NCBI GenBank assembly: GCA_022478985.1
Contig: JAKSZP010006607.1
Location: forward strand, 186,001-250,000
Origin: Massospora cicadina
Lineage: Eukaryota > Entomophthoromycota > Entomophthoromycetes > Entomophthorales > Entomophthoraceae
Direction of reading: 5' to 3'
Length of the DNA: 64,000 nt
The stretch's first letter is position 1, and each line of letters opens with the position of its first letter. The translations under genes and the position numbers were made by a program. Below the pieces are notes generated by a model. That model saw nothing but the letters and a program-made list of their open reading frames with translations, was not told where the DNA came from and did no database searches. Below, in pieces: positions 1 to 10,800 of this stretch.

Positions 1-119
1 TCTCCTGCAAAATTGTTGAAATCTGGGGAAAATTTTCACCAGTGAGCATAAATCCTTCCCTGATTTCAACAGATATCATGAGTTGGTAGAACTCCTCCTC
101 TAAATAATCCAAATGCCTC

Positions 120-600
120 AAAAGCGTCCCTTAAAAGACATTTATACCATTGAGGTATATGAGGATGCATAATAGCTTTAGCTCCCTAAGGATGGTTCCA
201 TGGATTTTTATAAACATAACAAAAGCGTTGCATAGCCCTGTAGCATTTGAGTGGGCTGGAATAGTCCTTAGAAGTGATTATCATGCATTTTTCTTGCTCA
301 GCTTCTGGTAGCTTAATCTGATGGGATCCTGATATCAGTTCCATGATATAAAAAAGCTAGCGTCGACAAAATGATCTAGAGGATTGCCAATTCTCGGTAT
401 CAGGAATGATTTTTTTGATGACGTTGTTGAGTTGTTGGTCTTCAATTATTTCTTGTTTGGTTCCATCCTTATACTTGTTGACCAATACTAGGAAAGACAA
501 AGGGGCTTTTGGACAACTTTAACATTCCTTGCTCCAAAGCTTCCCTATCTCTCTGGAGACTACTTCCTCCACGGCTTTTGAACACTTATTAGACAGGATT
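120..600 (-). pseudogene. Ty3/gypsy reverse transcriptase fragment (element G1)
   Basis: Reading the minus strand, the region gives RT-like text in shifting frames: EAVEEVVSREIGKLW, then LVNKYKDGTKQ, LNNVIKKIIPDTENW, and ELISGSHQIKLPEAEQEKC. These line up with the gypsy RT fingers/palm pattern (loop before the V-D-Y-R-x-L-N box, then L-D-L-x-S-G-Y-H-Q-I). The aspartate of the first palm motif is no longer visible (MELISGSHQI stands where LDLRSGYHQI is expected). The coding order is consistent with the gag start and primer site of the same element about 3.7 kb to the right. The rest of pol would lie left of the window. Stops and frameshifts mean it is dead. The family call is fairly firm; exact ends are not. 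Confidence 0.6.
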
Positions 601-999
601 AAATGAGAGCGTGATCCCCTGTATCCAACTGTGCACAGCGCTGTGAGAAAATCCCAGGTATTCGTCGCAGTTGGCAAAGATCTCTCATTTTTTTTTGCGC
701 TACACTATTGTTCAATCCTTCTGCTCCTCCAATAACCCCATTAGAGCTTCTTTGGGGACCAAAATCATATGCTGGTCAGAATTTTAATGGGAATACCAAA
801 CTCTCCCAGCAAGCTGAATTTGTGTAAAAGTGGACCTCAATGACGGGGTCAAATTTAGCATTTTACCACCTGGTGCATTTGGACCTTCAGCGGACCCTTC
901 TTCAAGTTTGTCAGCTACACTTTTATCTCCTAAAATATGGTAATATACCAGAGCCACATGTGGTTAGAGGTGGGTTCATTGATACGGGCCAAAGACCTC

Positions 1000-3900
1000 C
1001 CTATACAGCCCCTCTGGTATATTATTCTAAGCTCTTTACCATATATGGCTTGATGACCAGATGGTATAATTATGGCACTTGTGAATCTTAGAGATAGCCC
1101 CTTATACTCATATACATGTTTAGAGAGGACCCTAGTCCGCCATTTCAGTCACCAGTAGCATATAATAATTACGCCCCCCTGGTGCATAAGTATAACTTTA
1201 ACAGTGCAAGCAGGATCCTTTGGCACACCGATTGAGTTGAAGTAACTAAGGATCCAATAACCTAGCATTTAAAATGTTTCCACAGCCATATCAATTACAG
1301 CGCTAAAGTGGCGCATCAATGCAGATCTGATAAGCATGTTGTACTTGTGGTTTGTCAACATATTGTTAGTGCAGAGATGGCGATTGACCCAAATTGAAGA
1401 GGCAGCAAATTATATGCTATTTCCGAGTTGGTAAATTCTTCCACAGCTGTCCCATATACCACCTGATGCTCCAATCAGTTTTCAAAGTTATCTTGACCAC
1501 CAACCTTGTTGACACTATGTTGATGGGTGCCCAAGTGTTATGATTACGCGAAGTTTGGTTTATTTCCAAAATAAAACACAATTGTTACACTCAGAATATA
1601 TGAAAACTTCATTTATTTTTAGTAAGTATATCAAAAAAACTTTTTGTCAAGGATGCGCATGATGCCTGCCATGATCTGGGGATATTCTTTGGTAATCATA
1701 TCCATGGGGATGGCGATGTTAACTCCTTCAAGTGACATCACATCTAAAGAGAGACAGGGTTTATCTAAAGATTTTTGCTCCTATATCTGGCAGGCGTAAG
1801 GCTTTTGAAAGCCTGGTGGAATATCTCTACTGCTAACTCATTTGCTTGTGAGTGGGTCAGCATGAGTATGTTATCTGCGGTTGTTGATATAACAGTACTT
1901 TGGTGGGTTGCTGGCCCAGTGTAGAGTACTCAATGGGTTCAAGTGGGAGAAATGAAGTTGAAGCAGCGGAGGTAGAGTTCCCATCTCTACTCCGCCTGAT
2001 CTAATCCCCAATAATAATGTTGAAAGACTAGCGTGGACTTGCCATATATCACAACAGCGTACTTAGAAGTGTCTCTGTTTCCAGCACCCATAACTTGTCA
2101 CTTCAGAAGCATCTTATCTCCAAGTTTCACTAAAGGTTCCAAGCCAAGGCTGGGAAGAGGATTATAGGGAAGCCGTGCAAGGGCTCTTGAGGAGGGAGTA
2201 CCAGAGACAGCCATTGGTGGCTTCCTTTCCACGTTGGGTGGCCTGAACATTATGGCTAGTCATCACTGGTACGTGATAGTTTTTAAATAAAGGAATATCC
2301 CCTTGCAAAACTGGGGCCATCGCATTGAAAAGCTCACAGTGTGGTTTTACCGCCAATTTAATCATGATCTCAACACTAGCCTCAGATAATGTCTCACTAC
2401 TACTTAGATTTGTGCTTCTAAAGTGACTCAATAGTCAAACTTACCAGGGTTTTGTTTCACTGGAACCCAATCAACAGAAAGTCAGCCTTTCATTGGCCAT
2501 ATTTTCTACACCTAAAAACAGGCATAACATCAAGTCCTTAATTCCTGATAGGGAACTGAGCTGTTCTTAAAGTACAAATGACCTTATCAACACTCTCTAC
2601 ATCTAAAGTTGATACCAGTAGATTTTATTATGGTGATTTGAAGCTCCTTTAACGGTAAATTTAAAAAGCTTCGAAACCATGCTTATTTCCATCTCAAATA
2701 AGCATAGGATACTTATCAACATAAATGCTCTCATCCTACTCTGGGCTTCATGATCTGGGCGCACTGAGTTTCCTCCTGTATAGCAGAAGTGGCGAACATA
2801 TGAGGAGTTTATATGTATCTTAGGAAAAGCTCAATTCCGCCGCAGCCTTTTGGATGGTAGCGGGTTACTCAATTGGGATTGTAGTGAAAACCAGAGAGTG
2901 TAATCCAGGAGAGACGTAGTACTCATCTTTGGAGCTCTCGCTCACCATGACCTAGCTTCACTCACCATCCCAAAAAACAAAAAAGTTCTTTGGCAATTTC
3001 TTCCAACTTTCTAAGGTTGCACAGACAACATACTTTCTTGGCATCTCAAGTTGATTTTGTCAATTTCACGCTTCAAATCTTGGTGTTGGTACTTTTCTGC
3101 TGCTAATTTCCAATTGAGGCTTTGTATAGCTGGACTACATTGTCAAGGGTTCCATGTAGTCAGGAATTCTGGAGTCCCGCTTTTTAGATTGGATGTGATG
3201 CGTTGTCAAGTTGGTTCACTAGAGAGGTTAATTCCTGGAGAAACTATTCATTACATAAATATAAAGTCTCCAAATTGACCCTAAGATTGGCGTATTTAAC
3301 CAATTCAATAGATGAACAGGTTATGGCCCTGACTCAGTTGGCGCTATTAAGTGACTCTACTCAATCTAACTGGTTTAATAATTTTCTGTATTCAGCAGTT
3401 CCAATAATTTGTTATTGAGGTTTTGGTGGCTCTATGTAGCAACCATTCTCGTTGGAGTTGTCTAAGGTCAATGGATATTAAATCTGAGTGGTCAGTGACC
3501 CACCGCGTCAAGATGGTGATTTGATCCCTGATGCATGATATAGCAGTGTCCGTTCCTAACATTATGTCAGTAACCTCCTGCATAAAACACTCAGTATTAC
3601 CTCCCAAGGTGGTGACATCCTTAGTTACTTTAAAAGTAAGGCCTCAATGGCTCAAAATCTCCTCATAACCTGAGGAAGATCCTGGTTCAGCTGAGGCACC
3701 AACTGGTCCATGTGGCTAAGTACGTCAGCAACATGAGCATGGACTTGAAAAATTACACCTCTGACGCCCAGAAAATTTTTGTCAAAGTGCTTCAGTAGAA
3801 TGTGGCTTTTTTATATTAAGCCTGCGCGAATTGCATAGCGCTGCCAATTTCTATGTTTTGGTGTGCCAGAATTCTCAGTAGTTGTCAGATCAAAGGCTGC

Positions 3901-4322
3901 ACATATGTGACTAGGTTTTTAAAATGCCCTGCGAGATGAGTCATCTCTTGAGGCCAGTGGTGGTAGCGTCTAGATAGGACATAGATAGCTTATAACGCTG
4001 ATCTTGATCCTATGATTGAAAAACATAAGAAGTTTTAATGTTATCTATGTCATAGAGGCGGTACCCTCTAAGAAGCCACTCTAGGATGTTGTGGAGATGC
4101 TTAGAGGTAACATCAGTTGACCTCCCATGTTGGGCTGACTCCAGCGTCAGACAAGCGGCAAGTTGTATCTCTATTAGAGTGTCACCATATTTGGACGGCG
4201 TGTTCAATGTGAAGAGAGCAGTTTATCGTCAGAGATCTCCATAGAATCACTACTGTACTTAACTCTGAACCCCATGAGGTCCTGATAGAGGTATTTGGGA
4301 GGGTAGTTGGAACCAACCATAG
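1000..4322 (-). pseudogene. Decayed gag and leader-proximal region of gypsy element G1
   Basis: A minus-strand ATG at 4322, 37 bases downstream of the primer-binding site, opens a reading frame beginning MVGSNYPPKYLYQDLMGF that meets a stop after about 37 codons. Further open pieces follow at 4207-4010, 3607-3392 and 2431-2162, and a clean stretch around 1757-1650 reads LEGVNIAIPMDMITKEYPQ. Position between PBS and RT makes gag plus protease the expected content, but I recognise no zinc knuckle or protease motif, so the assignment rests on context. The 1650-1757 stretch is unusually free of damage and could come from another element. No plus-strand frame here looks like a real gene. Confidence 0.35.
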
Positions 4323-4358
4323 TGCAAGATATAATTATTGATTAAGTTGGATTAGTGG

Positions 4359-4376
4359 CCCTTGCAGTGAGCACCA
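4359..4376 (-). other. Primer-binding site of gypsy element G1
   Basis: The plus strand ends in AGTGAGCACCA at 4366-4376; read on the minus strand this is TGGTGCTCACTGCAAGGG directly after an LTR end. The same core recurs at 22984-22994, 63932-63942 and, with changes, 5789-5808, each at an LTR/leader junction. The complement ends in CCA, as expected for a tRNA 3' end. Confidence 0.7.
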
Positions 4377-5536
4377 AATTTATTAATTTTGCTAGTAACT
4401 TCATTGGCTGCTCTGAAAATGTGGCATGCAAATAGTATGATATCTGTGGACCCTTGCTCTTTTGCTGTCATCAGGAACATTTTCCTACTAGTTCACAGCA
4501 GCAACTCCCTAACCAACTACCAACAACTCCACCAGGAGGCATAACAATACTAAGATATTAGCCCATGTAACTTAATCTAAGCTTAACAGCTTTAACCCTC
4601 TACAGCATGTTGTCAGAAGCTAGTTGGTGAATCCACGCAGAGTTCCAAGTGGCTTTAGGTCGCTGCGTTATCGCTGACCACTCCCTAGATCTTCAACTCC
4701 TATCTTCTAATTACTCAGTCTCACAACTTCAACAATAAAATGAGAGGTGCGCTAAAGATCTATATGCACTTAACAAACATCTATTATCAGGAAACTTCAA
4801 ATTCTATACTCTAAACTATCCAGAGTGAAACTCTTCGATAAAATATAAGATAGGCAAACAAAAGATCCTTCATTTCAATTATTAGGCTATATAAACTATG
4901 GCTTTGATCTGGCAACCTATGCACACCTATTATTTATTATCAGATAAACCTACAAAAACTCTGAAGAAAAAACTTTTAGTAAAACCTCACCATTACTCAC
5001 TGGCAACCACAAATTGATTATTATTGACACACATTGCTGATATAATGTAATAAATAGGTAGTATAATTTATAGATCTATCCTTAGCATTAAGCGCTGGTA
5101 GATTAAAATCTATTTTGTTTATCAGGTATTATCCCTTATATCTGAAAATTTCTGATACTTTGGAAATGGCTCAACCCAATCGAATGGAGGCCACACTTCA
5201 GAAATGAATCAATATTATATAAATTATCATAATAGCTCTCTCAGATAAATGAGGAGAAAAAATCAGAACTGAAGTAAATCATCAAAATAGCTAAACTCAA
5301 GTTAACAAGGAGCACAAATTAAAACTTACTTATTTTACTAATATAGCTTAACTCAAGTTAATGAGGAGCACAAATTGATATTTGATATTATAATAAATGG
5401 ATGATAAAATATTCAAAACTAGTTAATAAATCAGCAGCCAACCAAGACTAATTTACTCTAATTTGGAAGCCAAGTATAAATTTATTCTGGGTAAGCATCT
5501 TTGACATTTCCTTCGATTTTAACCAGATTCTAATCA
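4377..5536 (-). repeat. 5' LTR of gypsy element G1
   Basis: The segment lies immediately upstream (minus strand) of the PBS. By eye it matches the solo LTR at 23186-24463. Near the PBS end both contain a stretch reading roughly AAAAGCAAGG, then CATACT, then AATGAAGT. In the middle both contain GTGCTCC followed by TTGAGTT/TTGGGTTGAGC. At the far end minus-strand TGATTAGAATCTGG here corresponds to TGTTAGAAATC there. That alignment sets the right end at 5536. It is shorter than the solo LTR in its central part but has more copies of the 57-bp unit. Confidence 0.55.
5190..5380 (-). repeat. About 57-bp degenerate tandem repeats inside the G1 LTR
   Basis: On the minus strand, units of the form TTTGTGCTCC-TCATT-AACTTGAGTT-AGCTAT recur at about 5378, 5322, 5266 and, most diverged, 5200. 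The two best units differ at only a few positions. The related solo LTR at 23186 carries one unit only, so the array expanded in this LTR lineage. LTR tandem units often sit in the U3 promoter region; that role here is inference. Confidence 0.6.
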
Positions 5537-5788
5537 TTAGAAATGGTTTCAGTACCACACGCAAAGCTTCATAACTTATTGATTTTTTAGAGAGGCTATT
5601 TATACCACCTTTTATCAAAAACATCATCAGAAAGGGAGTAACAAGAATCTGAAATCCTTTGCTACCAAAAATTAACTGATGACAGCTCTGCGTGGGTAAA
5701 TGGTCATCATTTATTGCTAAAAAACCCAGTGTCTATAAGCCATCTCCTGACAAAAGTCCTCAGTCTAGTCCAGCATCACATCAAAGAG

Positions 5789-5808
5789 CACCCCTGCAGT
5801 TAGCACCA
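5789..5808 (-). other. Primer-binding-site-like sequence of another gypsy relic
   Basis: On the minus strand this reads TGGTGCTAACTGCAGGGGTG and matches the element G3 primer site at 22975-22994 in 18 of 20 positions. It lies only 250 bp from the right end of the G1 LTR, so G1 may have inserted into the leader of this older element. The matching LTR would lie to the right, from about 5809, but I could not find its far end. Confidence 0.45.
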
Positions 5809-6780
5809 CTATTATGTTCTTAAAAGATAGCATTTATAGATGAAGGCAGTCTGGGTAAAGGTTGCATAGGAGCTAAATACGTTGATTCAATGGGAAAACG
5901 ATATGGAGATCGCTGTCCCTTCATACAATAGTAAAATATAGTTAAAAAATAATCTTTATCATAATATCTTTATTTTATTGAAGCTTCATGCTACCGCTCA
6001 AAATAAGGGTTCTTGATAAGGATCTAATATGTCAGCTGAGCTGCACTACCTTTCAGTCCCTTTCAGTAAACTCCCTCCTTTTTTTGTCATCGCCACTTTT
6101 ATGCTCACCACTGCAGGTGCTTCATTGTCAATGTCAAAGTCTCTCTAGATTGGTGACATGATCCAACATGTCACTGGTTTTAAATCTCTCAACCAAGTTG
6201 GAATTCTCTATTTCTTAAGTTTAGAGAAATTCCTAGAAAGTTATATGTATTGATCTGCATTTTTTTAATTTGGATCAATTATACTTTCTTTGTTCGCTGA
6301 TTTAGCAACCGCCCAATAGGCAATAGGTTAGGCCTATGGCTCAATCATATCAATTTTCTGACACCAAAACAGTAACATTGACTAGGAAGCCACTGGTAGG
6401 TTTTCTGTAGGGTGCCATGGCTCACAGTGATTTGCGCCTTCATAATGGTTGAGGTCTAAGCTGAAGGGTAAACATAATGTAGCCAGGCCATCCCTACATG
6501 TTTATAAAGAACCCTTCTTTTGTTTGGGTCTGATCGATTGTTTGTTTTAATCATTCTTAAATCTCATGGGCCCCTTAATCTAACGTCTTAAGCACCCCTA
6601 GCGTTTATACCCAATTTCTGAAGAAAAATATAGTGTTAGTATAGGTAAGCGGGATAGTCCATTGACATTATTATGGATAGCCCTCTCTCAATGCACAATA
6701 AAAGAATCATAATTTTTGTAACTAGAGGGCCCATCGCGCAGATCTCACACTGAGAACCTTAATTTTTTAACCACTTTAAC
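5809..6780. other. AT-rich region, probably LTR or 3' part of gypsy relic, unresolved
   Basis: No open reading frame or motif that I can support. It lies between a PBS-like site and the RNase H trace of element G2, so it is either an old LTR to the right of that PBS or the badly decayed integrase end of G2. Confidence 0.3.
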
Positions 6781-6810
6781 AGCGTATAATTTGTTACAGT
6801 TGTTATGTGG

Positions 6811-7065
6811 TTACCATAGAGGAAGGGGAGAATATACTAAATGGCCAATAGCACTGCCAGATACTCTCTTTCTATAAAACAATATAATTTCTTTTGTCCT
6901 TAGTAATATTTTACTTAACTGAACGATGGGATAATTGACTTTATTGGATTCAAGCTTTGTCAATACTTCTTCAACTGCGATATCACTGGCGTCTTTTGAC
7001 AGTTTGAAAGGCTTATCAAACTTGAGGCATGTTAATATAAGACCTGACATCAAGGAATCTCTCAT
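6811..7065 (-). pseudogene. Gypsy RNase H-domain start (element G2)
   Basis: An 84-codon open piece contains KFDKPFKLSKDASDIAVEEVL followed by YPIVQLSKILLRTKE. This matches the segment after the RT thumb in Ty3/gypsy pol (pattern F-x-L-x-x-D-A-S-D ... P-I-x-x-x-S-x-x-L), and the first RNase H aspartate of DASD is kept. It lies downstream, on the minus strand, of the RT traces at 7.4-7.8 kb in the expected order. Length is about half of an RNase H domain; the remainder is lost to stops. Confidence 0.65.
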
Positions 7066-7399
7066 GGAGTCAAAAGCCTGTTGAGATCCATCCTAGTGGA
7101 ATGGGATTTCAATGTGAAGTAGATATACCTGTGGGTTGGCAAGCTCAGCAATACGAGCAATTTATTGTTGTTAGTAAACAAATATCCCTAAAAAGACCTG
7201 TATATCACTTAAGCTAGTCATCAGTGACGTCTTATGTATAGTAAAGACCTCAAGGCAAGGGAGTGACTCCTTCACGCGGGTCCTTAAGGCCTAAAGATTC
7301 TATATCCATATAAAAACTACACTTGTTTGGCTTCAGCTTTGAGGAAGCAGCTTGCATCCATTAAAAGAATTCTAATATGTGCTATAGATGTTCATTTTA

Positions 7400-7830
7400 G
7401 GTACATAATAACACGCTGACATCATCAAAAAGAAAATATTGGTGTATCCCCCCTTTAGGTTGAGACCACCTAGTGCTAAAAAAGACACCATCAAAAAGAA
7501 TAATACACATGACATTTTGAGGTTCATATAAATATTGCTCAAGTCCTTTGGAAGATTCTGTGGCGTTACATACCCTTGGGCATGTGGTCAGCTCAAATAA
7601 CCCTTCGCTAGAGTTTGGTGAAAAATCTCTCTGTGTATATTTAGCAAGTTAATCTGATAATATCCGTTGTTAAGATCCATGGTAGAGAAAAACTGAGATT
7701 TAGCTAAAAGCCAGAGAGATTTATTAATATGAGGTAATGGGTAAAAGTTCTTCCATGTTTATTACTTTCAGTCACTTGTAATCCATCACGACGCAATGGA
7801 CAGATATTTCATGCAGACCAACAGTAGGGA
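7400..7830 (-). pseudogene. Gypsy reverse transcriptase palm (element G2), interrupted by a LINE tail
   Basis: Minus-strand text CVVMDYK-x-LKVIN near 7775 is the V-D-Y-R-x-L-N box. It is followed by FELTTCPRVCNATESS (pattern F-E-L-x-x-M-P-x-G-x-C-N-A-P) near 7600 and CIILFDD near 7490 (the YxDD catalytic box, both aspartates kept on one side of the interruption). A 49-bp foreign piece with duplicated target lies exactly in the FDD box. Several stops are present. Together with the RNase H and protease pieces it defines one minus-strand gypsy element. Confidence 0.7.
7435..7483 (+). mobile_element. 49-bp 5'-truncated LINE tail (LINE-A family)
   Basis: The body matches the last roughly 50 bases of LINE-A at about 33893-33939: both have CCCCCCT, then AGGTTG, GACCA, CTAGT, CTAAAAAA. 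It is flanked by GACATCATCAAAAAGAA (7418-7434) and GACACCATCAAAAAGAA (7484-7500), a 17-bp target-site duplication with one difference. It ends in a short A run, so the insertion is in plus orientation. This is an extreme 5' truncation by target-primed reverse transcription. Confidence 0.85.
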
Positions 7831-8484
7831 AGAAGCCCATGGGCTCTGAGAAGGCTTCTGTAGGCTGGCATCCAATATCTGTTTCAATTCCTTGGTTATT
7901 TGTTCTTCTTTAATTTCAAATTTCCACTAAGGCCTGGCCCATTTGATTTAGTCAACGGGCCTCCACCTTACGTTGAACCTTTTATCATCTAAAGTCATTG
8001 AGGCCCTTACATAACATGTGAACATATCATTAATTAGGTATTCCGCCAATTTTTATTATTCAAGAGCAAGAGAATCACCATATTTTACCTCTGCTCAGGT
8101 TATGATAGGGGATTCAACCAGTCCTAACTTGTTCAGATATCCACAGCCAGAGATGGAGTCAACTTGGTCTATTGGTAAAGTATAGACATAAGCTATTAAA
8201 TGATTCCAAATCACGGTTTAGTGTTTGAAGGTGAGATTATCACCATTATAGAAATAGGGCCTCATTATGTGGGATTGAATAATCCTGGACAAGTAAACGG
8301 TTTGTTATAAAAGGATTGGTTTCTCCTTACTTCCAATAGATGAGAAAAAGGTGTTTTGATATATATTCCTTGTCTCCACCAGAAATCTGAGATTTAAGGG
8401 GAATGAATACCTTATTCAAAGGGTAATTAAGTATTTCCTCTTGAGAATTTACAGTGGATGAGGTTAGATTAGTCTTTGGTCCTA

Positions 8485-8712
8485 CTACTTGATATTCCAG
8501 TCACTCAATGGACTTGGGATGCTCCAAACAGCAACTTTGGAGGTTCCTCCCACTTTTTCCTTAGGAAGTTCCTGAATGACAAGAGGGACGCGATAACAAG
8601 TATAGAGAAATACAGATCCTTGTGAGTAATCTGGTCTTAGCTTGACCAGGAACTGCATGCTTAAGAGTAAATCATAGCTATTGTTGCCCAAGAAAATTGC
8701 TTGGACAGTCAC
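8485..8712 (-). pseudogene. Gypsy aspartic protease C-terminal piece (element G2)
   Basis: A 75-codon open piece starts MTVQAIFLGNNSYDLLLSMQF and continues VKLRPDYS. It parallels the element G3 piece at 20414-20683 (AIFLVNQNYDILIGTEFL, KYRV), which has the retropepsin C-terminal pattern ending in I-L-I-G-x-x-F-L. In G2 the I-L-I-G box is eroded to L-L-L-S. The catalytic D-S/T-G would lie further upstream and is not visible. Order PR, then RT, then RNase H on the minus strand supports the call. Confidence 0.5.
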
Positions 8713-8719
8713 TAACAGA

Positions 8720-10800
8720 GAACCATATCAGTTGGGCACCAATGAATAAGCCTTGAGTGATCTAGTGCTAGAGGGTTCAGTGGTTTCATATTCTAGATTA
8801 TGATTACAATTGGGGCGATCTTATTCCACTTCATCAGGCGGAAAGAGATAACGTTGACTAAGTAGTATATTTCAATAAAAGCAATGTCGTTTACCTTGTG
8901 TACCACCACTTCTACACAAGAGACATTGAGGCCAAATCAGGGAATCAAATAGACATCCTTTGATACAGTAGGGTTATTCAGGGTTTCAGAGAGTTGGCCC
9001 AAAGCAGAATAAGAAGAATATAAGCCTTTACTAACAATAGAGTAGGGGGTGTCAATTCAATCAGGAGAAGTTATGAAAAATTCTTACCGGCTGTAGAGGA
9101 TTATAAGTAAGTTGTTAAAACTTAGATTCATCAGCTAGGGGAGCCTCGTGCCCTAGGCTAATGCCTCTTATATGCCTAATTCTTCTTCCAACACTGACTC
9201 TCTTGGTGGATTGATGAACCCACAATATGAGCATGTGTTACATTTAGATTAATACTTAGATTCGCCAAATGGCATTGATATGAGGTTGCAATCCTATATT
9301 AGATGAGGCATGACATCTCCAGTTTTTAAAGTTTAATGATAGCTTCCTTGATGTTGGGGATCAAATTGAAAATGCTTGACCTATTGTAACAAAGCACAAG
9401 GTGTCAGTCAAAGCAAAAGTTTATGACACCATGGCTATGGCATCATCCAAAATAAGCAAGATACAAAAGCTAAGTCCTGAGCTTCATAATAGAAAAGGAT
9501 AGCAAAGTATGTATAGGATTATCCTTTTTTAATTGATGCGCATGAAGGTTTTATTCTAACATAACAGGGCCAGATTACTACTAAGTTCTTAAATAAGGGT
9601 TGCCTTCACTTGAACTCAATAAGTACATTTCTTTAAAGTAAGGCATCGTTATTTCCAAAGAACTACTGTCAAGACAAGTCTGGATCTGTTATTTTTTTCT
9701 ATTGGTGGCTATCTATGTTACCTTTGTACACATATAGAAGGCTCTGAATTTTCTCTTTGCCAGAGACATACTTTTCTTTAATGTAAGGCTTATAGGGCTA
9801 ACAGGCTCAGAGAAAATATGTATATCTTGTGTTAAAGGTTTCCCAGTTTCTAAAGTTCAATTAGAAGTTGTTCAGTCATGTGGGTTTAATTTTGTTTATG
9901 TTAAAAAATGATATCCTCTTACAGTATTCGCCCCAATAGTCGCATTAATAGTGGCAGTCTTAGAGTTGATTGTCTATTGATTTATAGAATTTTGGTAACT
10001 TAATCAGCGAGTTTATAAAATATATCCACTTACTAAGCTTTAAATTCTGAAATCTAGAGGCTAGTTACCTGAAGTTGGTATCCAAAGTAGTTTGGTGGAT
10101 TAGTTTTCTAGTGGCCATATCCAAACAAGTTTGTTTTATGGTGGGAATATTGTCATAAAGGGAAGTTAAGGTAAGTCAGCGTTAAGATAGATTACTCCAA
10201 TGTACGTCCAATTCTTACAAGGCACCCCTTTCATTGTTGTATCAAGCATTATGTTTGTGTTTTGTAGTCCTTATCCCAGGTTGGCTCAATGTGTTGAGGG
10301 TCCCCAAAAGGTCCTGGGGGCCTTCTGAGCCTCTGAGCCTTATGGGCCTTGAGAACCTTTGGTCCAGTAGGCCCAGGAGGTCCTTTTCAAAAGCGCACCT
10401 CAGAAGTCAGGACGTTAAATCTTTCATTGAGCTGCAAATCCAACTAGTAAATCACTCAATATGAGACTTATAGGCTTGCCATTGTTCCTTTAACTGAGCC
10501 AATAAGTCAGCCACAATTTGTTTAATTTCCGTGTATGGTTTCAAAGGCAGTAGTTATATATTGGGTAATATGTTGCAAAGATATACCAACACTAATATCC
10601 ATTCAAACAAAAAGATTATGTAACTCAATGATTTTCTTTGATTGTCCAGAATAGCGTATCAAGTGTCTTTATTAAAATTGGAAGCAGTATCATATAGTTC
10701 AAGGAGTCAGAACTGAAGCTGCTAGGTAAGACTGAATTGTCAATGAATCTCTAAATGATTTAATCACAAAAGTTGCAATTGATGGTAAAGATCAGTGTGG
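8720..10800 (-). other. Presumed decayed gag/protease region of element G2
   Basis: It lies upstream (minus strand) of the protease piece, where gag should be. I see no CCHC zinc knuckle, no PBS and no open frame that looks coded. The 76-codon plus-strand frame at 10234-10464 lies in a locally GC-richer patch and has no recognisable motif. Confidence 0.25.

Noticed and set aside
840..1091. 83-codon plus-strand frame
   Set aside because: Lies opposite the G1 gag/pol relic, no motif, amino-acid text does not look constrained.
5190..5380. CRISPR-like array
   Set aside because: The units are adjacent degenerate tandem repeats without unique spacers and lie in an LTR of a eukaryotic element.
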